A DNA stretch of 64,000 nucleotides from Streptomyces sp. MBT53 (lineage in GTDB: Bacteria > Actinomycetota > Actinomycetes > Streptomycetales > Streptomycetaceae), in assembly GCF_016654115.1 (NCBI RefSeq), contig NZ_JAEQAZ010000018.1, forward strand, positions 1 to 64,000, written 5' to 3'. The notes below the pieces were generated by a model that saw only the letters and a program-made list of their open reading frames with translations, had not been told where the DNA came from and searched no databases. This document shows, piece by piece, positions 8,584-16,892 of the stretch. A program made the position numbers and the translations under genes. The stretch's first letter is position 1, and the number at the start of each line of letters is the position of its first letter.

Positions 8584-9099
8584 ATGCATGCCAACGACAT
8601 CCTCATTGACGCCTTCGGCCGCGTCCAGGAAGAAGTCCATGCCGCCCTCGACGGCCTGACACCGGACCAGCTGCACGCGCGCGTGGCCGCCGACGCCAAC
8701 TCCATCGCCTGGCTGATCTGGCACCTCACCCGCATCCAGGACGACCATGTCGCCGACGCCGGCGGCCTCGACCAGGTGTGGCTCACGCAGGGCTGGGAGA
8801 AGCGCTTCGGCCTCGACCTGCCGCCCCGGGACCACGGATACGGCCACACCTCCGAGCAGGTCGCCAAGGTGCGCGTCGAGTCGGCCGGACAGCTGACCGG
8901 GTACTACGACGCCGTGCACGACCAGACCCTGGAGTATCTGCGCGGGCTGGTCCCCGAGGACTACGAGCGGATCGTGGACGAGCGCTGGGACCCGCCGGTC
9001 AGTCTGGGCGTACGGCTGGTCAGCGTCCTGTCCGACGACCTGGAGCACGTCGGACAGGCGCAGTATGTGCGGGGGCTGCTTCAGAGCGCGGAGGCGTAG
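8584..9099 (+). CDS. DinB-like (DUF664) thiol transferase-fold protein
   Basis: 171-aa four-helix-bundle protein. Spaced histidines in [13 protein letters not shown] and [12 protein letters not shown] match the metal triad of the DinB/YfiT fold, whose actinobacterial members include mycothiol-dependent S-transferases. The start is the ATG at 8584 ([12 protein letters not shown]); an ATG 18 bp upstream is less likely. It follows a LysR gene and its last 19 bp overlap the convergent 3' end of the adenosine deaminase gene. The actual substrate is unknown. Confidence 0.82.
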   Translation: MHANDILIDAFGRVQEEVHAALDGLTPDQLHARVAADANSIAWLIWHLTRIQDDHVADAGGLDQVWLTQGWEKRFGLDLPPRDHGYGHTSEQVAKVRVESAGQLTGYYDAVHDQTLEYLRGLVPEDYERIVDERWDPPVSLGVRLVSVLSDDLEHVGQAQYVRGLLQSAEA

Positions 9100-10151
9100 C
9101 CCGGCAGGACGACGTCCTCGATGAGGGCCTTGCGCTCGTCGTACGGGATGAACGCGCTCTTGAGGGCGTTCACCGTGACCGTGCGCAGGTCCTCGACCGT
9201 CCAGCCCGCCTCCTCGACCAGGAGGGACATCTCGCGGGTCATCGTCGTACCGGACACGAGTCGGTTGTCGGTGTTCAGGGTGACGCGGAAACCGAGGTCC
9301 TTCAGGGCGGTGATGGGGTGTTCGGCGATCGAAGTGGCCGCGCCCGTCTGGAGGTTGGAGGTCGGGCACATCTCCAGGGCGATACGGCGGTCCCGCACCC
9401 AGCCGGCCAGGCGGCCGAGCTTGCCGTCGACGATGTCCTCGGTGATGCGGACGCCGTGCCCGATGCGCTGGGCGCCGCACACCTGGAGCGCCTGGTGGAT
9501 GCTGGGCAGGCCGTGCGCCTCACCGGCGTGGATGGTGAACGGGACGCTCTCGCGGCGCAGGTGCTCGAAGGCGGCGAGGTGGTCGGCGGGCGGGAAGCCG
9601 TCCTCGGCACCCGCGATGTCGAAGCCGACGACACCGGCGTCCCGGAAGGCCACCGCGAGATCGGCCGCCTCGGCGACCCGGTCGAACATCCGCATCCCGC
9701 ACAGCAGCGTCCGCACCTGGACCGGCGTCCCCGCCGCCGCGGCCTTGGCCATACCGGCCGCGAGCCCCTCCTGCACGGTCTCGACGACCTCGCCCATCGC
9801 GAGCCCGCCGTTGGTGTTCAGCTCGGGGGCGTAGCGCACCTCGCCGTAGACGACGCCGTCGGCGGCGAGGTCGAGGACGTACTCCTCGGCGGCGCGCAGC
9901 AGGCCTTCGCGGTTCTGCAGCACGGCGAGGGTGTGCTCGAAGGTGGCGATGTAGCGCACCAGGTCACCGGAGTTGGCGGCGTCGAAGTACCAGGCGGCGA
10001 GTTCGTCCGGGTCGGTGGTGGGCAGGGTGTGCCCGACCGTCTCCGCGAGTTCCACCACGGTGGCGGGGCGCAGGCCGCCGTCGAGGTGGTCGTGCAGCAC
10101 GGCCTTGGGGAGCCGGCGGAGGGCGTCGGCGTCTATGCGCGTAGATGACAT
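9081..10151 (-). CDS. add: Adenosine deaminase
   Basis: 356-aa cytosolic zinc hydrolase that deaminates adenosine or deoxyadenosine to inosine in purine salvage. Visible motifs are the metal-binding HDHLDGG near residue 20, [10 protein letters not shown] with the third metal His and catalytic Glu, RIGHGVRI with the catalytic His, and [10 protein letters not shown] with the metal Asp. The length is normal for the family. The ATG at 10151 follows a GAGGAA box. A VOC-family gene lies 51 bp upstream on the same strand. Several Add paralogues are normal in Streptomyces. Confidence 0.94.
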   Translation of the reverse strand: MSSTRIDADALRRLPKAVLHDHLDGGLRPATVVELAETVGHTLPTTDPDELAAWYFDAANSGDLVRYIATFEHTLAVLQNREGLLRAAEEYVLDLAADGVVYGEVRYAPELNTNGGLAMGEVVETVQEGLAAGMAKAAAAGTPVQVRTLLCGMRMFDRVAEAADLAVAFRDAGVVGFDIAGAEDGFPPADHLAAFEHLRRESVPFTIHAGEAHGLPSIHQALQVCGAQRIGHGVRITEDIVDGKLGRLAGWVRDRRIALEMCPTSNLQTGAATSIAEHPITALKDLGFRVTLNTDNRLVSGTTMTREMSLLVEEAGWTVEDLRTVTVNALKSAFIPYDERKALIEDVVLPGYASAL

Positions 10152-10202
10152 GTGCGGTCGTTCCTCGGTCGTTCGGTGAGCGGGGTCGGGCGGTACGGGG
10201 AT

Positions 10203-10598
10203 TCAGGCGGCGGGCTGGAGCAGGTCCCAGCGGTTGCCGTACAGGTCCTGGAAGACGGCGACGGAACCGTACGGCTCGTGGCGCGGCTCCTCCAGGAAGG
10301 TCACGCCCGCGGCGAGCATCCGGGCGTGGTCGCGGGCGAAGTCGTCGGTGTGCAGGAAGAACCCGACACGCCCGCCGGTCTGGTCACCGATCCGGCCGCG
10401 CTGGTCCTCACCCTTGGCACGGGCGAGCAGCAGACCGGTACCGGATCCGTCGCCGCCGGGCGGTGCCACGACGACCCAGCGGGAGCCGTCGGGCCGGGGC
10501 GCGTCCTCGACGAGGCGGAAGCCCAGGGCTTCGGTGTAGAAGCGGATCGCCTCGTCGTAGTCGTCGACGACGAGGGTGACCAGGGCGATACGGCTCAT
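10203..10598 (-). CDS. VOC (glyoxalase/bleomycin-resistance fold) protein
   Basis: 131 residues with two beta-alpha-beta-beta-beta modules (VTLVVDDYDEAIRFYTEALG and VGFFLHTDDFARDHARMLAA). Candidate metal ligands include the His in HTDD and the late Glu in EEPRHEPYGS. Members bind antibiotics or act as metal-dependent dioxygenases and isomerases; the role here is open. The ATG follows GGAGAG. It ends 51 bp before the adenosine deaminase start and may be co-transcribed with it. Confidence 0.85.
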   Translation of the reverse strand: MSRIALVTLVVDDYDEAIRFYTEALGFRLVEDAPRPDGSRWVVVAPPGGDGSGTGLLLARAKGEDQRGRIGDQTGGRVGFFLHTDDFARDHARMLAAGVTFLEEPRHEPYGSVAVFQDLYGNRWDLLQPAA

Positions 10599-10778
10599 CG
10601 GGGGGCTCTCCGTGTCGGTTCCGTTCGATGGGATTGACGGATGAGGTTATACGTAAAACGTCGTCGGCGCCAGTCGACTTCGGAGAGGCCCTGGAGGGCT
10701 CGCGGGCGGGCCGACCGCCCCCGAAACCAACCTCTTCACATGGCTGAAAACTCTGTAAAGCGACTGCACCTGGCAGAC

Positions 10779-10869
10779 CCAGAAGGGCCAAAGCCGGTCC
10801 AGGTGGGTCCGCCCGCCTACCGAGGAGACAGCGGGCGAGTCGCCCTCATGACCCATTTGGCCCTTCTGG
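10779..10869. repeat. 14-bp perfect inverted repeat at edge of accessory patch
   Basis: CCAGAAGGGCCAAA at 10779-10792 is matched exactly in inverse by TTTGGCCCTTCTGG at 10856-10869, 63 bp apart. It lies in the 10599-10920 gap, where I see no convincing gene although short frames are open. It could be a hairpin, a miniature mobile-element relic or a recombination site. No flanking target duplication was found by eye. Confidence 0.6.
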
Positions 10870-10920
10870 ACTGGGGGCTGACGTTCACACTCAGCCCGGA
10901 GAAAATGCAGCCGACGAAGG

Positions 10921-11442
10921 TCAACGCCAACGACGTTGACTCATCGGATGCAATGGATCACGCAAGGCGGCAATTTCTGGTCGAAATTGAATGATCAGGT
11001 TTTCCCGAAGGAGGCGAGAGAAGGATCGACGGAGCTCACGAGACCGATCATTGAGTGGCTCTCCATAGCGGAGTCGTCGCACATACGTGGCCTTGAGCTG
11101 GTACTCCTGGGGGTTGTACACATCGATCAGCCAACGATGAAGATCATCCGAAGCCAGGAGCACCAAGCGCCGATACGCGTCATCTCGCGCCCTGACGCGG
11201 ACATTGAGCTCGTCAAGGTTGCCCTCCCAACCATCCTGCTCAATATACGAGAGCCAATCAAGCCAAGCATTCACAGCCAGGAGGAACCCCTCAAGCGTGG
11301 CCAGTTTTCGATCTTCCGCTTTTTCAATCAGGTTGGCGCGCAGCCTCAAGATCTCCACACGGCGAGTTGCTATGGAAGCAACGAAGGCGCCTAACAGCGC
11401 TGCACTGGCACCAACCAATGCCGCCACGACTGACGGGTTCAT
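10921..11442 (-). CDS. Membrane-anchored orphan protein with TTA codon
   Basis: 173 aa. One N-terminal membrane helix (VVAALVGASAALLGAFVASI) is followed by a charged helical cytoplasmic domain with many Arg, Leu and Trp residues (VNAWLDWLSYIEQDGW, VRARDDAYRRLVLLASDD). I do not recognise the family. The start is the ATG at 11442 behind GAGGTGGC; the ATG at 11496 has no ribosome site. Codon 17 is TTA (11392-11394), so translation should need the bldA tRNA. GC content is lower and codon bias weaker than in flanking genes, which suggests acquired DNA. Confidence 0.7.
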   Translation of the reverse strand: MNPSVVAALVGASAALLGAFVASIATRRVEILRLRANLIEKAEDRKLATLEGFLLAVNAWLDWLSYIEQDGWEGNLDELNVRVRARDDAYRRLVLLASDDLHRWLIDVYNPQEYQLKATYVRRLRYGEPLNDRSRELRRSFSRLLRENLIIQFRPEIAALRDPLHPMSQRRWR

Positions 11443-12293
11443 GCCACCTCGCTCAGGTGCCTGGCCGACCTGACGACCCTCGTCTCGACAGTTCATCTAC
11501 CTTACTTTTCTTCGCCTGTCACGTAGTGCGGCAAAGTTGGCGGACTCCACCACGGAGCCAGACTTCGAGACCCAGGGCAGGGTCCATTTAACGTCTCTGG
11601 TGCGAGCCTGGAACCCAGGCGCAGCCTCACAGTCGCGCTCACTTTGAACCTGATCTCACAGGTCGAGGCGATATCTTCTGCAATTCCAGAAGCGATGCGA
11701 GTGGCCCCAGAGTGCCTCCAAAACCGACATGGGGCCAGTTGCGATCAGTGACCGTGCCGTGGGCGCTATCGGCGGCGACACGGCAAAGGTACTCAACCCA
11801 TTCGACGCACGCTGCCGCATACATCGTCGATTAGGCACGGGATTTGGCAGGCTGCGTCCCTAGCACCCAAAGGCGTGTGTCCCAGGCGCGCAGCAAAGGG
11901 GCGCGGCGACCACATCGCCGTCGGTTCTGTCTGCGCACAGCGGACAGGTGCCGACCTGGCCACCCTGATACGAGGCAAGGTCACTCACGGCCGGACTGAG
12001 GACATATGGGCCTGGACCCGCTGGGCCGAGACAAGTCGTCGATGACTCCATCGACCGCCCAGGCCACAGGTTCCTCGCCGGGTCCGTTCGGGCCGTCGTG
12101 GCGGGCGTAATAGGTCGATGGCGAACCCAGTGGTTGACGTAAGGGGCACAGGGTCAAAGTGGGTCGCCAAAGGCTATTTCGGCTGTGGTCAGGACCGATT
12201 GGCCAGCAGAAACCAGTACGGAATAATTCGCCTGCGCGGATTCCATGTCGCGACTGGGTCTTCGGCACCCAAAAGGTTAAATCAGCCGGACCG
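11443..12293. other. About 850 bp of lower-GC decayed DNA without a clear gene
   Basis: No frame here shows normal Streptomyces codon bias over a useful length. On the minus strand, protein-like fragments appear in different frames: EEPVAWAVDGVIDDL near 12030-12080 and a Cys-rich stretch CPLCADRTDGDVVAAPLCC at about 11890-11950. This is what a frameshifted gene remnant looks like. I see no transposase motif or terminal repeat. Confidence 0.5.
11860..12051 (-). CDS. Possible small cysteine-rich protein or gene remnant
   Basis: 63-codon frame ending in CPLCADRTDGDVVAAPLCC and then APGTHAFGC. The spacing C-x2-C ... CC ... H ... C could bind zinc. Its first 20 residues look like read-through of another frame and no ribosome site precedes the ATG. 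It may be the 3' end of a broken gene rather than a gene in its own right. Confidence 0.25.
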   Translation of the reverse strand: MESSTTCLGPAGPGPYVLSPAVSDLASYQGGQVGTCPLCADRTDGDVVAAPLCCAPGTHAFGC

Positions 12294-13289
12294 CTACACG
12301 GAGGCGGGAGTCGGGGCAGGGTCTCTGTCCTGCACCTCATCTCCCTGAATACGGAAGACCGCTTCCCGCACTCGGACCGAGCGGGTCCGAATCGTTTCGT
12401 AGAGATGCGCAGGCCAATCTGTCTCCAACGACCAATGCGCTCCCACAAGCTCAGTGCTCGTCAAGTCAGCATCCGTAAGGTCGGCCCCACGAAGATTGGC
12501 GGCTGTAAGGTCAGCGCCTGTGAGATCGGCCCCACGAAGATTGGCATTGGTGAAATCAGTCCCGTTCAGGCGTGCGCGGCGTAGATCAGCATAGCTCAGG
12601 GACGCATGAGGGAGGTCTGCACGAGATAGATCGGCATCGGTGAGGTCAGCGCGAGTCAGACAAGCGCGAGCCAAATAGGCGCGCGTCAATTCAGCGCGCG
12701 GCAGGCTGGCGCCCGTCAGGTCGGCGTCAACCAGGTGCGCTCCGCTCAGATCGACTTCATTCAACTTGGCGTGGCGCAAGGTGGCCTCAGTCAGGTCGGC
12801 GCCGTTAAGAGCAGCCCGGAATAGGTTGGCACCCGTCAAGTTGGCGCGAAAGAGGTTGGCGCCAGTCAATTTGGTGCGAATCAGGAAGGCGCCAGTCAGA
12901 TTGGCATCTTTCAGGCTGGCACGAGTCAAGTCAGCGAAAAATAGGTGAGCGCCAGTCAGGTCGGCATTTGTTAGATCGGCGCGGAACATATTGGTGCCGA
13001 TCAGATCGGCATCGGTCAGGTCAGCGAAGAAGAGATGAGCCTCCTTCAGATTGGCGAGAGTCAATTGAGACCCGATCAGGTTGACGTCAGCGAGATCGGC
13101 ACGTGTGAGGTCGGCGCGGCGTAGCGGTGTCGTGGGTTCCGGGTCCAGAACAGGGGTAAAGGCCAAAGCTGCGTGCAGCCACGAGAGGAATCCTTTTCGT
13201 GGAATTGCCCGTTTGGTAGATCCAGCAAATGGTGGTTCAGCGCGGGCGAGATAGCCGAGGACGTGTGCCGCGAAAGAATCAGCGCGCAT
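12294..13289 (-). CDS. Pentapeptide-repeat protein
   Basis: 331 aa. After a 58-residue N-terminal region (AAHVLGYLARAEPP, then RKGFLSWLHAALAF), about 48 tandem A(D/N)Lxx units run from roughly residue 58 to 300, e.g. RADLTRADLADVNL. They should form a long right-handed quadrilateral beta-helix. Some family members mimic DNA and protect gyrase; most are uncharacterised. It overlaps the 3' end of the membrane-protein gene by 11 bp, so translational coupling is likely. Codon bias is weaker than that of the chromosome core. A Qnr-like role is possible but not supported by context. Confidence 0.88.
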   Translation of the reverse strand: MRADSFAAHVLGYLARAEPPFAGSTKRAIPRKGFLSWLHAALAFTPVLDPEPTTPLRRADLTRADLADVNLIGSQLTLANLKEAHLFFADLTDADLIGTNMFRADLTNADLTGAHLFFADLTRASLKDANLTGAFLIRTKLTGANLFRANLTGANLFRAALNGADLTEATLRHAKLNEVDLSGAHLVDADLTGASLPRAELTRAYLARACLTRADLTDADLSRADLPHASLSYADLRRARLNGTDFTNANLRGADLTGADLTAANLRGADLTDADLTSTELVGAHWSLETDWPAHLYETIRTRSVRVREAVFRIQGDEVQDRDPAPTPASV

Positions 13290-13704
13290 CCAGGGACCCG
13301 CTTTCTGATTCAGTAGTCGCGGGCTCGACTACTGGCATGGCTGAGCTACCTGCGTCGGCGCGAGTATGAGGCCGCACGGCTCCTCCAGGCGACTCGGCAA
13401 CTGGCTCTGCTGCGACTCCGGCGATACCTCGACGCGCTAACTGCTCCAGGATTTTTGGTGCTGCGATGCCGACGGCAGCGAAACCGACCGCCCCGGAAAC
13501 CTGCCCGGATTGAGCGAACGTCGCCCCAAGTCCCGCGCCGATCCCGAGGCGGATCATGGCCGATACCAGGTAGGGAGCCAACTTGAGCCGGCCACGCCTC
13601 TTCCAGGGAAACCCCTTGGCGTCGTAGATGGCAACGTAGAGATCCCATCCCTCAATCAGGGACGCACCCAGCAAGCTCCACAGGCACGCCTCCCAGATCC
13701 CCAC
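13279..13704 (-). CDS. Small membrane protein coupled to pentapeptide protein
   Basis: 141 aa starting at the GTG at 13704, which follows GAGGGGG; the ATG nine codons upstream has no ribosome site. It has a helix at IWEACLWSLLGASLIEGWDL, a basic loop (KGFPWKRRGRLK), a Gly/Ala-rich membrane segment (IGAGLGATFAQSGQVSGAVG) and a Ser/Glu-rich soluble tail. No family recognised. Codon 89 is TTA (13438-13440). Its stop lies inside the start of the pentapeptide gene, so the two products probably work together, perhaps with this one as the membrane anchor. Confidence 0.7.
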   Translation of the reverse strand: MGIWEACLWSLLGASLIEGWDLYVAIYDAKGFPWKRRGRLKLAPYLVSAMIRLGIGAGLGATFAQSGQVSGAVGFAAVGIAAPKILEQLARRGIAGVAAEPVAESPGGAVRPHTRADAGSSAMPVVEPATTESESGSLDAR

Positions 13705-14000
13705 ACGGCCCCCTCGCTTTGTACGCAGCATGCGTGGTGCTTCAGACTGCCAGGGAGCAACGCTCGTCGGGACCCAGTTTGCGGACTCAGCCTTCGTTTA
13801 GACGTTGGGGCAGGCATGGGGTCCAGGCGTAAAAGATCACTTAGCCTGATGCCGGTCTCACGAAGCCCCCGACAACAGTCCCACGTGGGGGAGCTGCCAG
13901 TCCCGTGCAGCGACTGACATAAAAGGTGCATCCACTGAGGTGTTATGCGGATCCCCCACTTGAAATGCCGACACCACCACCTGCATCGTCTGCCCCCCGT

Positions 14001-14933
14001 TCACCCGGCCTCCTCCCCCTGCGCCACCTCCACCCGATGGTGGACGTCGATCATCGAGGTGGCGGAGGCGGCGAAGGAGAGAGCGGCGCAGGCGATCAGC
14101 AGGGCGGCGAGTCCGCAGGCCGCGGTGCGGTGGGTGACGCGCGGGGCCGCGAGGAGGGCCTTCACGCGCTGTGGGACCGGGCCGGTCGTGGCGCCGGGGA
14201 CGAAGTCCGGGCGCCGGGAGCGGGCCGACTGTCCGGCGAGGGCCGCGCGGGCGATGGCGCGGGCGATCAGGCGCCGGTCGCCCACGGCGGTGGCGGCGGC
14301 CTCGTCGGCCGCGCGTTCGGCAGCGAGCCGGATCGCGTCGCGGACCGGGCCGAGCGCGGGGTGGCAGCGGGCGGCGAGTTCGACGGCGACGAGGAAGTAG
14401 TGGTGGCCGCCCGCGTTGTGCGCCCGCTCGTGCGCGAACAGCGCCTCGCGCTCGGCGGCGTCGAGGCTGCGCAGCATCCCGGTGGTGACGACGATGCGGT
14501 GCGGTCGCCCGGGCAGGGCGTAGGCGTCCGGGTGCGGGGAGTCGAGCACGCAGAGGTCACCCGCGAGGGGCCCGTGCCCGGCCTGCGTGCGGGCGGCGCG
14601 GAAGGCACGGGACTGGTGCAGCGCCCACCGGGTCAGCGACCAGGCGCACACGGCCAGGGCACCGGCGGAGAGCACGGCCGCCGGCGGGACGAGACCGCCG
14701 TAGGAGGTGCGCAGTGGGTGGATCAGTTCGCCGAGGGACGCGAACAGCGGGAGTCGGAGCAGGCCGGTCAGGACGAACGCGCCGAGGGCGGCGAGGGTGC
14801 AGCCGGCCGCGATCACCGCGGAGCCGGTGAGCAGCCACAGCGCGGTGACCGGCGCGAGCCGCTCCAGGGCGCGCCGGGCCATGGGCCGCAGCGCGAACGG
14901 CAGCACGAGCGGGAGGAGCAGCAGGGCGATCAT
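14001..14933 (-). CDS. M56-family membrane metallopeptidase (BlaR1-like)
   Basis: 310-aa membrane protein with four predicted helices and a cytoplasmic zinc-protease motif HERAH (in LFAHERAHNAGGHHYF) between the second and third pairs. In BlaR1/MecR1 systems the M56 protease senses a signal and causes cleavage of the BlaI repressor (family knowledge). Here there is no C-terminal penicillin-binding sensor domain, as is usual for actinobacterial members, so the stimulus is unknown. It begins 50 bp after the stop of a BlaI-type repressor on the same strand, forming the standard two-gene unit. Confidence 0.9.
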   Translation of the reverse strand: MIALLLLPLVLPFALRPMARRALERLAPVTALWLLTGSAVIAAGCTLAALGAFVLTGLLRLPLFASLGELIHPLRTSYGGLVPPAAVLSAGALAVCAWSLTRWALHQSRAFRAARTQAGHGPLAGDLCVLDSPHPDAYALPGRPHRIVVTTGMLRSLDAAEREALFAHERAHNAGGHHYFLVAVELAARCHPALGPVRDAIRLAAERAADEAAATAVGDRRLIARAIARAALAGQSARSRRPDFVPGATTGPVPQRVKALLAAPRVTHRTAACGLAALLIACAALSFAASATSMIDVHHRVEVAQGEEAG

Positions 14934-14983
14934 CGGTCACCGGATTTCATCGCACCCAGGATTCCACGTCCCACCGTGCCCCA

Positions 14984-15355
14984 CTACTGCTCACCGGATT
15001 CGAGGAGGTCGCGCAGGACGCGTTCGTCGTCGGGGCTGAGCTGGGCGACGAAGCGGGCGAGGACGGTCTCCCGGTCGCCGTCGCGGTCGAGTTCGGTGTG
15101 CATACGGCGGGCGGTGAGGCCCTGCGCGTCCTGGACGGGGAAGTAGGCGTAGCCGCGGCCCTGGCGCAGGCGGTCGACGACGCCCTTGTCGTGCAGCCGG
15201 GTCAGGATGGTCGTCACCGTGGTGCGGGCCAGGCCCGTACCGAGGCTCAGCTGCACCTCTCCGGGGGTCTGCGGGTCGCCGGCGGCCCAGAGGGCGGCCA
15301 TGACGGTGGCCTCCAGCTCACCCGCCGGTCGGCGTTCGTCCTTCGCGTCGGCCAT
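14984..15355 (-). CDS. BlaI/MecI/CopY-family transcriptional repressor
   Basis: 123-aa dimeric winged-helix repressor. The DNA-binding domain (LEATVMAALWAAGDPQTPGE, then LARTTVTTILTRLHDKG) is followed by a dimerisation helix region (DDERVLRDLLESGEQ). The start is the ATG at 15355 (MADAKDE). The partner M56 protease is directly downstream. A CTACA-N4-TGTAG dyad 46 bp upstream covers the predicted -10 box, so autorepression is expected. Family members control beta-lactam, copper or respiratory genes; the target set here is unknown. Confidence 0.93.
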   Translation of the reverse strand: MADAKDERRPAGELEATVMAALWAAGDPQTPGEVQLSLGTGLARTTVTTILTRLHDKGVVDRLRQGRGYAYFPVQDAQGLTARRMHTELDRDGDRETVLARFVAQLSPDDERVLRDLLESGEQ

Positions 15356-15400
15356 GGGAACGATCCTCACCCCGTCCTCGTCTGCGGTCCGGCAGACCGT

Positions 15401-15414
15401 CTACAGAATTGTAG
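15401..15414. promoter_or_regulatory. BlaI-type operator over the predicted blaI -10 box
   Basis: CTACA-GAAT-TGTAG has 5-bp perfect arms, in line with TACA/TGTA half-sites known for BlaI-family operators. On the minus strand the same bases contain TACAAT, a good -10 box, with GTGACG 18 bp upstream as -35. A second perfect repeat, GTGCCGT-N6-ACGGCAC, lies at 15423-15442 inside the promoter spacer. Bound repressor would block RNA polymerase. Confidence 0.7.
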
Positions 15415-15581
15415 TCGGCAAGGTGCCGTATCGTCACGGCACCCGTGTGCCCGTTCCCGCGTGCCCCTCGCGGAAGGGGTCGGAGCGACCTCCCGGTCCG
15501 GGCGTGACAGGCTGGTGATCGTGTCGAGGCCGCCCCGGCACTCCCCCCTCATCGAGCATCGCCGCACAGGAGTTGAGCGCC

Positions 15582-16292
15582 ATGTCCTCCGAGCTGCCGA
15601 AGTCGACCGGAGCCCCGGCCCGCCAGAACGTCACCTTTCCCAGCGCCGGGGGCACCGCCCACGGCTGTCTCGCGCTGCCGCCGTCCGGGACCGGGCCGGG
15701 CGTCATCGTCATCCAGGAGTGATGGGGCCTGACCGACCACATCGCGAACGTGGCCGACCGGCTCGCGCAGGAGGGCTTCGTCGCGTTCGCCCCCGACCTG
15801 TACGGCGGGAACGTGGCCCACGACAGCGACGAGGCCCTGCGGATGATGCCGGCCCTCCCGGTCGCCCGCGGTGTCGAACTGCTCTCCGGCGCGGTCGACC
15901 ACCTCCTGTCCCTGCCCGAAGTCACTTCGGACACGGTCGGCGCGGTCGGCTTCTGCATGGGCGGCGGCTTCGTCCTGTACCTGGCCGCGGCCGACCCGCG
16001 GGTCAGCGCGGCGGTGCCGTTCTACGGCGTGATCCAGGGCGAGTTCCCCGACTTCTCCGGGCTGAAGGCTCAAATCCTCGGCCACTACGGCGAGTTGGAC
16101 GAGAGCATCCCCACGAAGAGCCTCGACGCCCTGCGCGAGACCGTCGAGCGCCAGTCCGGCATCACCGCGGACCTGCGCCTCTACCCGGCGAACCACGCCT
16201 TCTTCAACGACGGCCGCCCGGTCTACGACGCCGACTCCGCGACCCGCGCCTGGGCAAGCACGGTGCCCTTCCTCCACGCCCAACTGGGCTGA
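15582..16292 (+). pseudogene. Dienelactone hydrolase gene interrupted by one in-frame TGA
   Basis: A 236-codon frame starts at the ATG at 15582 behind AGGAG and reads through except for TGA at 15720-15722 (codon 47). The reading is VIVIQE-stop-WGLTDHI; the family motif here is QEWWGL, so TGA stands exactly where TGG is expected. Downstream, the nucleophile motif GFCMGGGF (Cys), the Asp region (GHYGELDESIP) and the late His in PANHAFFNDGRP are intact. A GTG at 15750 could restart translation but would omit the conserved Glu. Either a recent nonsense mutation, a sequencing error or, least likely, recoding. Confidence 0.85.
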
Positions 16293-16405
16293 CCCCAGGG
16301 CGACTTCCCGCACTCCTCAGTGCAGTGACACCACAGCGCCTCGGTCCAAGGTCCTACGCCCCCGGCCCGAGGCGCCGCGTGAACACCGCAGGTAGCGTCC
16401 TGGGC

Positions 16406-16864
16406 ATGAAGATCACCGAGCCGCCCCGCGACCCCGAGCAGCGCAGACGTGACGTACTGGCGCGGCTGGAGCGGGAGTTGGACATCTGGGTGGCCTCGGC
16501 GGACACCGACGGGCTGCCCTGTCTGGTCCCGCTGTGGTTCGTCTGGGACAGGGAGGCCGTCTGGCTGTGCACCCGGCCCACGAACCCCACGGGCCGCAAT
16601 CTGAGCGACGGGCGGCGGACCCGGCTGGCCTTCGCGGACACCCGGGACGTCGTGCTCATCGACGGCGAGGCCACGGACTTCACCGCCGAGGACGTCCCGG
16701 CCGCCGCTGCCGACGCCTTCCACGCGAAGTACGGCTGGGATCCCCGGAAGGACCGTGCGCCCTACTCCTTCTTCCAGGTACGGCCACGGGCCGTCCAGGC
16801 CTGGCACGAGGTGCGCGAGCTGCCCCGACGCCATCTGATGCGGGACGGAGTCTGGCTGGTGTGA
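16406..16864 (+). CDS. Pyridoxamine 5'-phosphate oxidase-fold protein
   Basis: 152-aa split-barrel flavin or F420-binding protein. The core strands DIWVASADTDGLPCLVPLWF and AVWLCTRPTNPTGRNL, and DVVLIDGEATDFTAEDV, match actinobacterial PPOX-class F420-dependent or FMN-binding proteins. Start set at the ATG at 16406 (MKITEPPRDPEQ), as the frame upstream is noncoding in character. It follows the broken hydrolase by 113 bp. The substrate cannot be assigned from sequence. Confidence 0.85.
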   Translation: MKITEPPRDPEQRRRDVLARLERELDIWVASADTDGLPCLVPLWFVWDREAVWLCTRPTNPTGRNLSDGRRTRLAFADTRDVVLIDGEATDFTAEDVPAAAADAFHAKYGWDPRKDRAPYSFFQVRPRAVQAWHEVRELPRRHLMRDGVWLV

Positions 16865-16892
16865 GCCCCGAGACCTCGGCTCCGAATCCGGC

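Noticed and set aside
7573..9480. 635-codon minus-strand frame across LysR, DinB and adenosine deaminase
   Set aside because: Covers three well-supported genes in other frames and has no recognisable motif.
11443..12293. Degraded insertion sequence
   Set aside because: No DDE or HUH transposase motif and no terminal inverted repeats could be seen, so I call it only decayed DNA.
12118..12348. Short plus-strand frame in the decayed region
   Set aside because: No ribosome site, poor codon bias and no motif; not distinguishable from chance.
12294..13289. Qnr-type quinolone resistance protein
   Set aside because: Only the repeat type is shared; the N-terminal region and the coupling to a membrane protein do not match Qnr.
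13705..14000. tRNA or attachment site at the right border of the accessory patch
   Set aside because: No cloverleaf or TTCGANNC-type T-arm was found by eye in this 296-bp gap, and no gene either.
15720..15722. Selenocysteine codon in the dienelactone hydrolase
   Set aside because: The site matches a Trp, not the active-site Cys, and no stem-loop is evident just downstream; a nonsense change is simpler.
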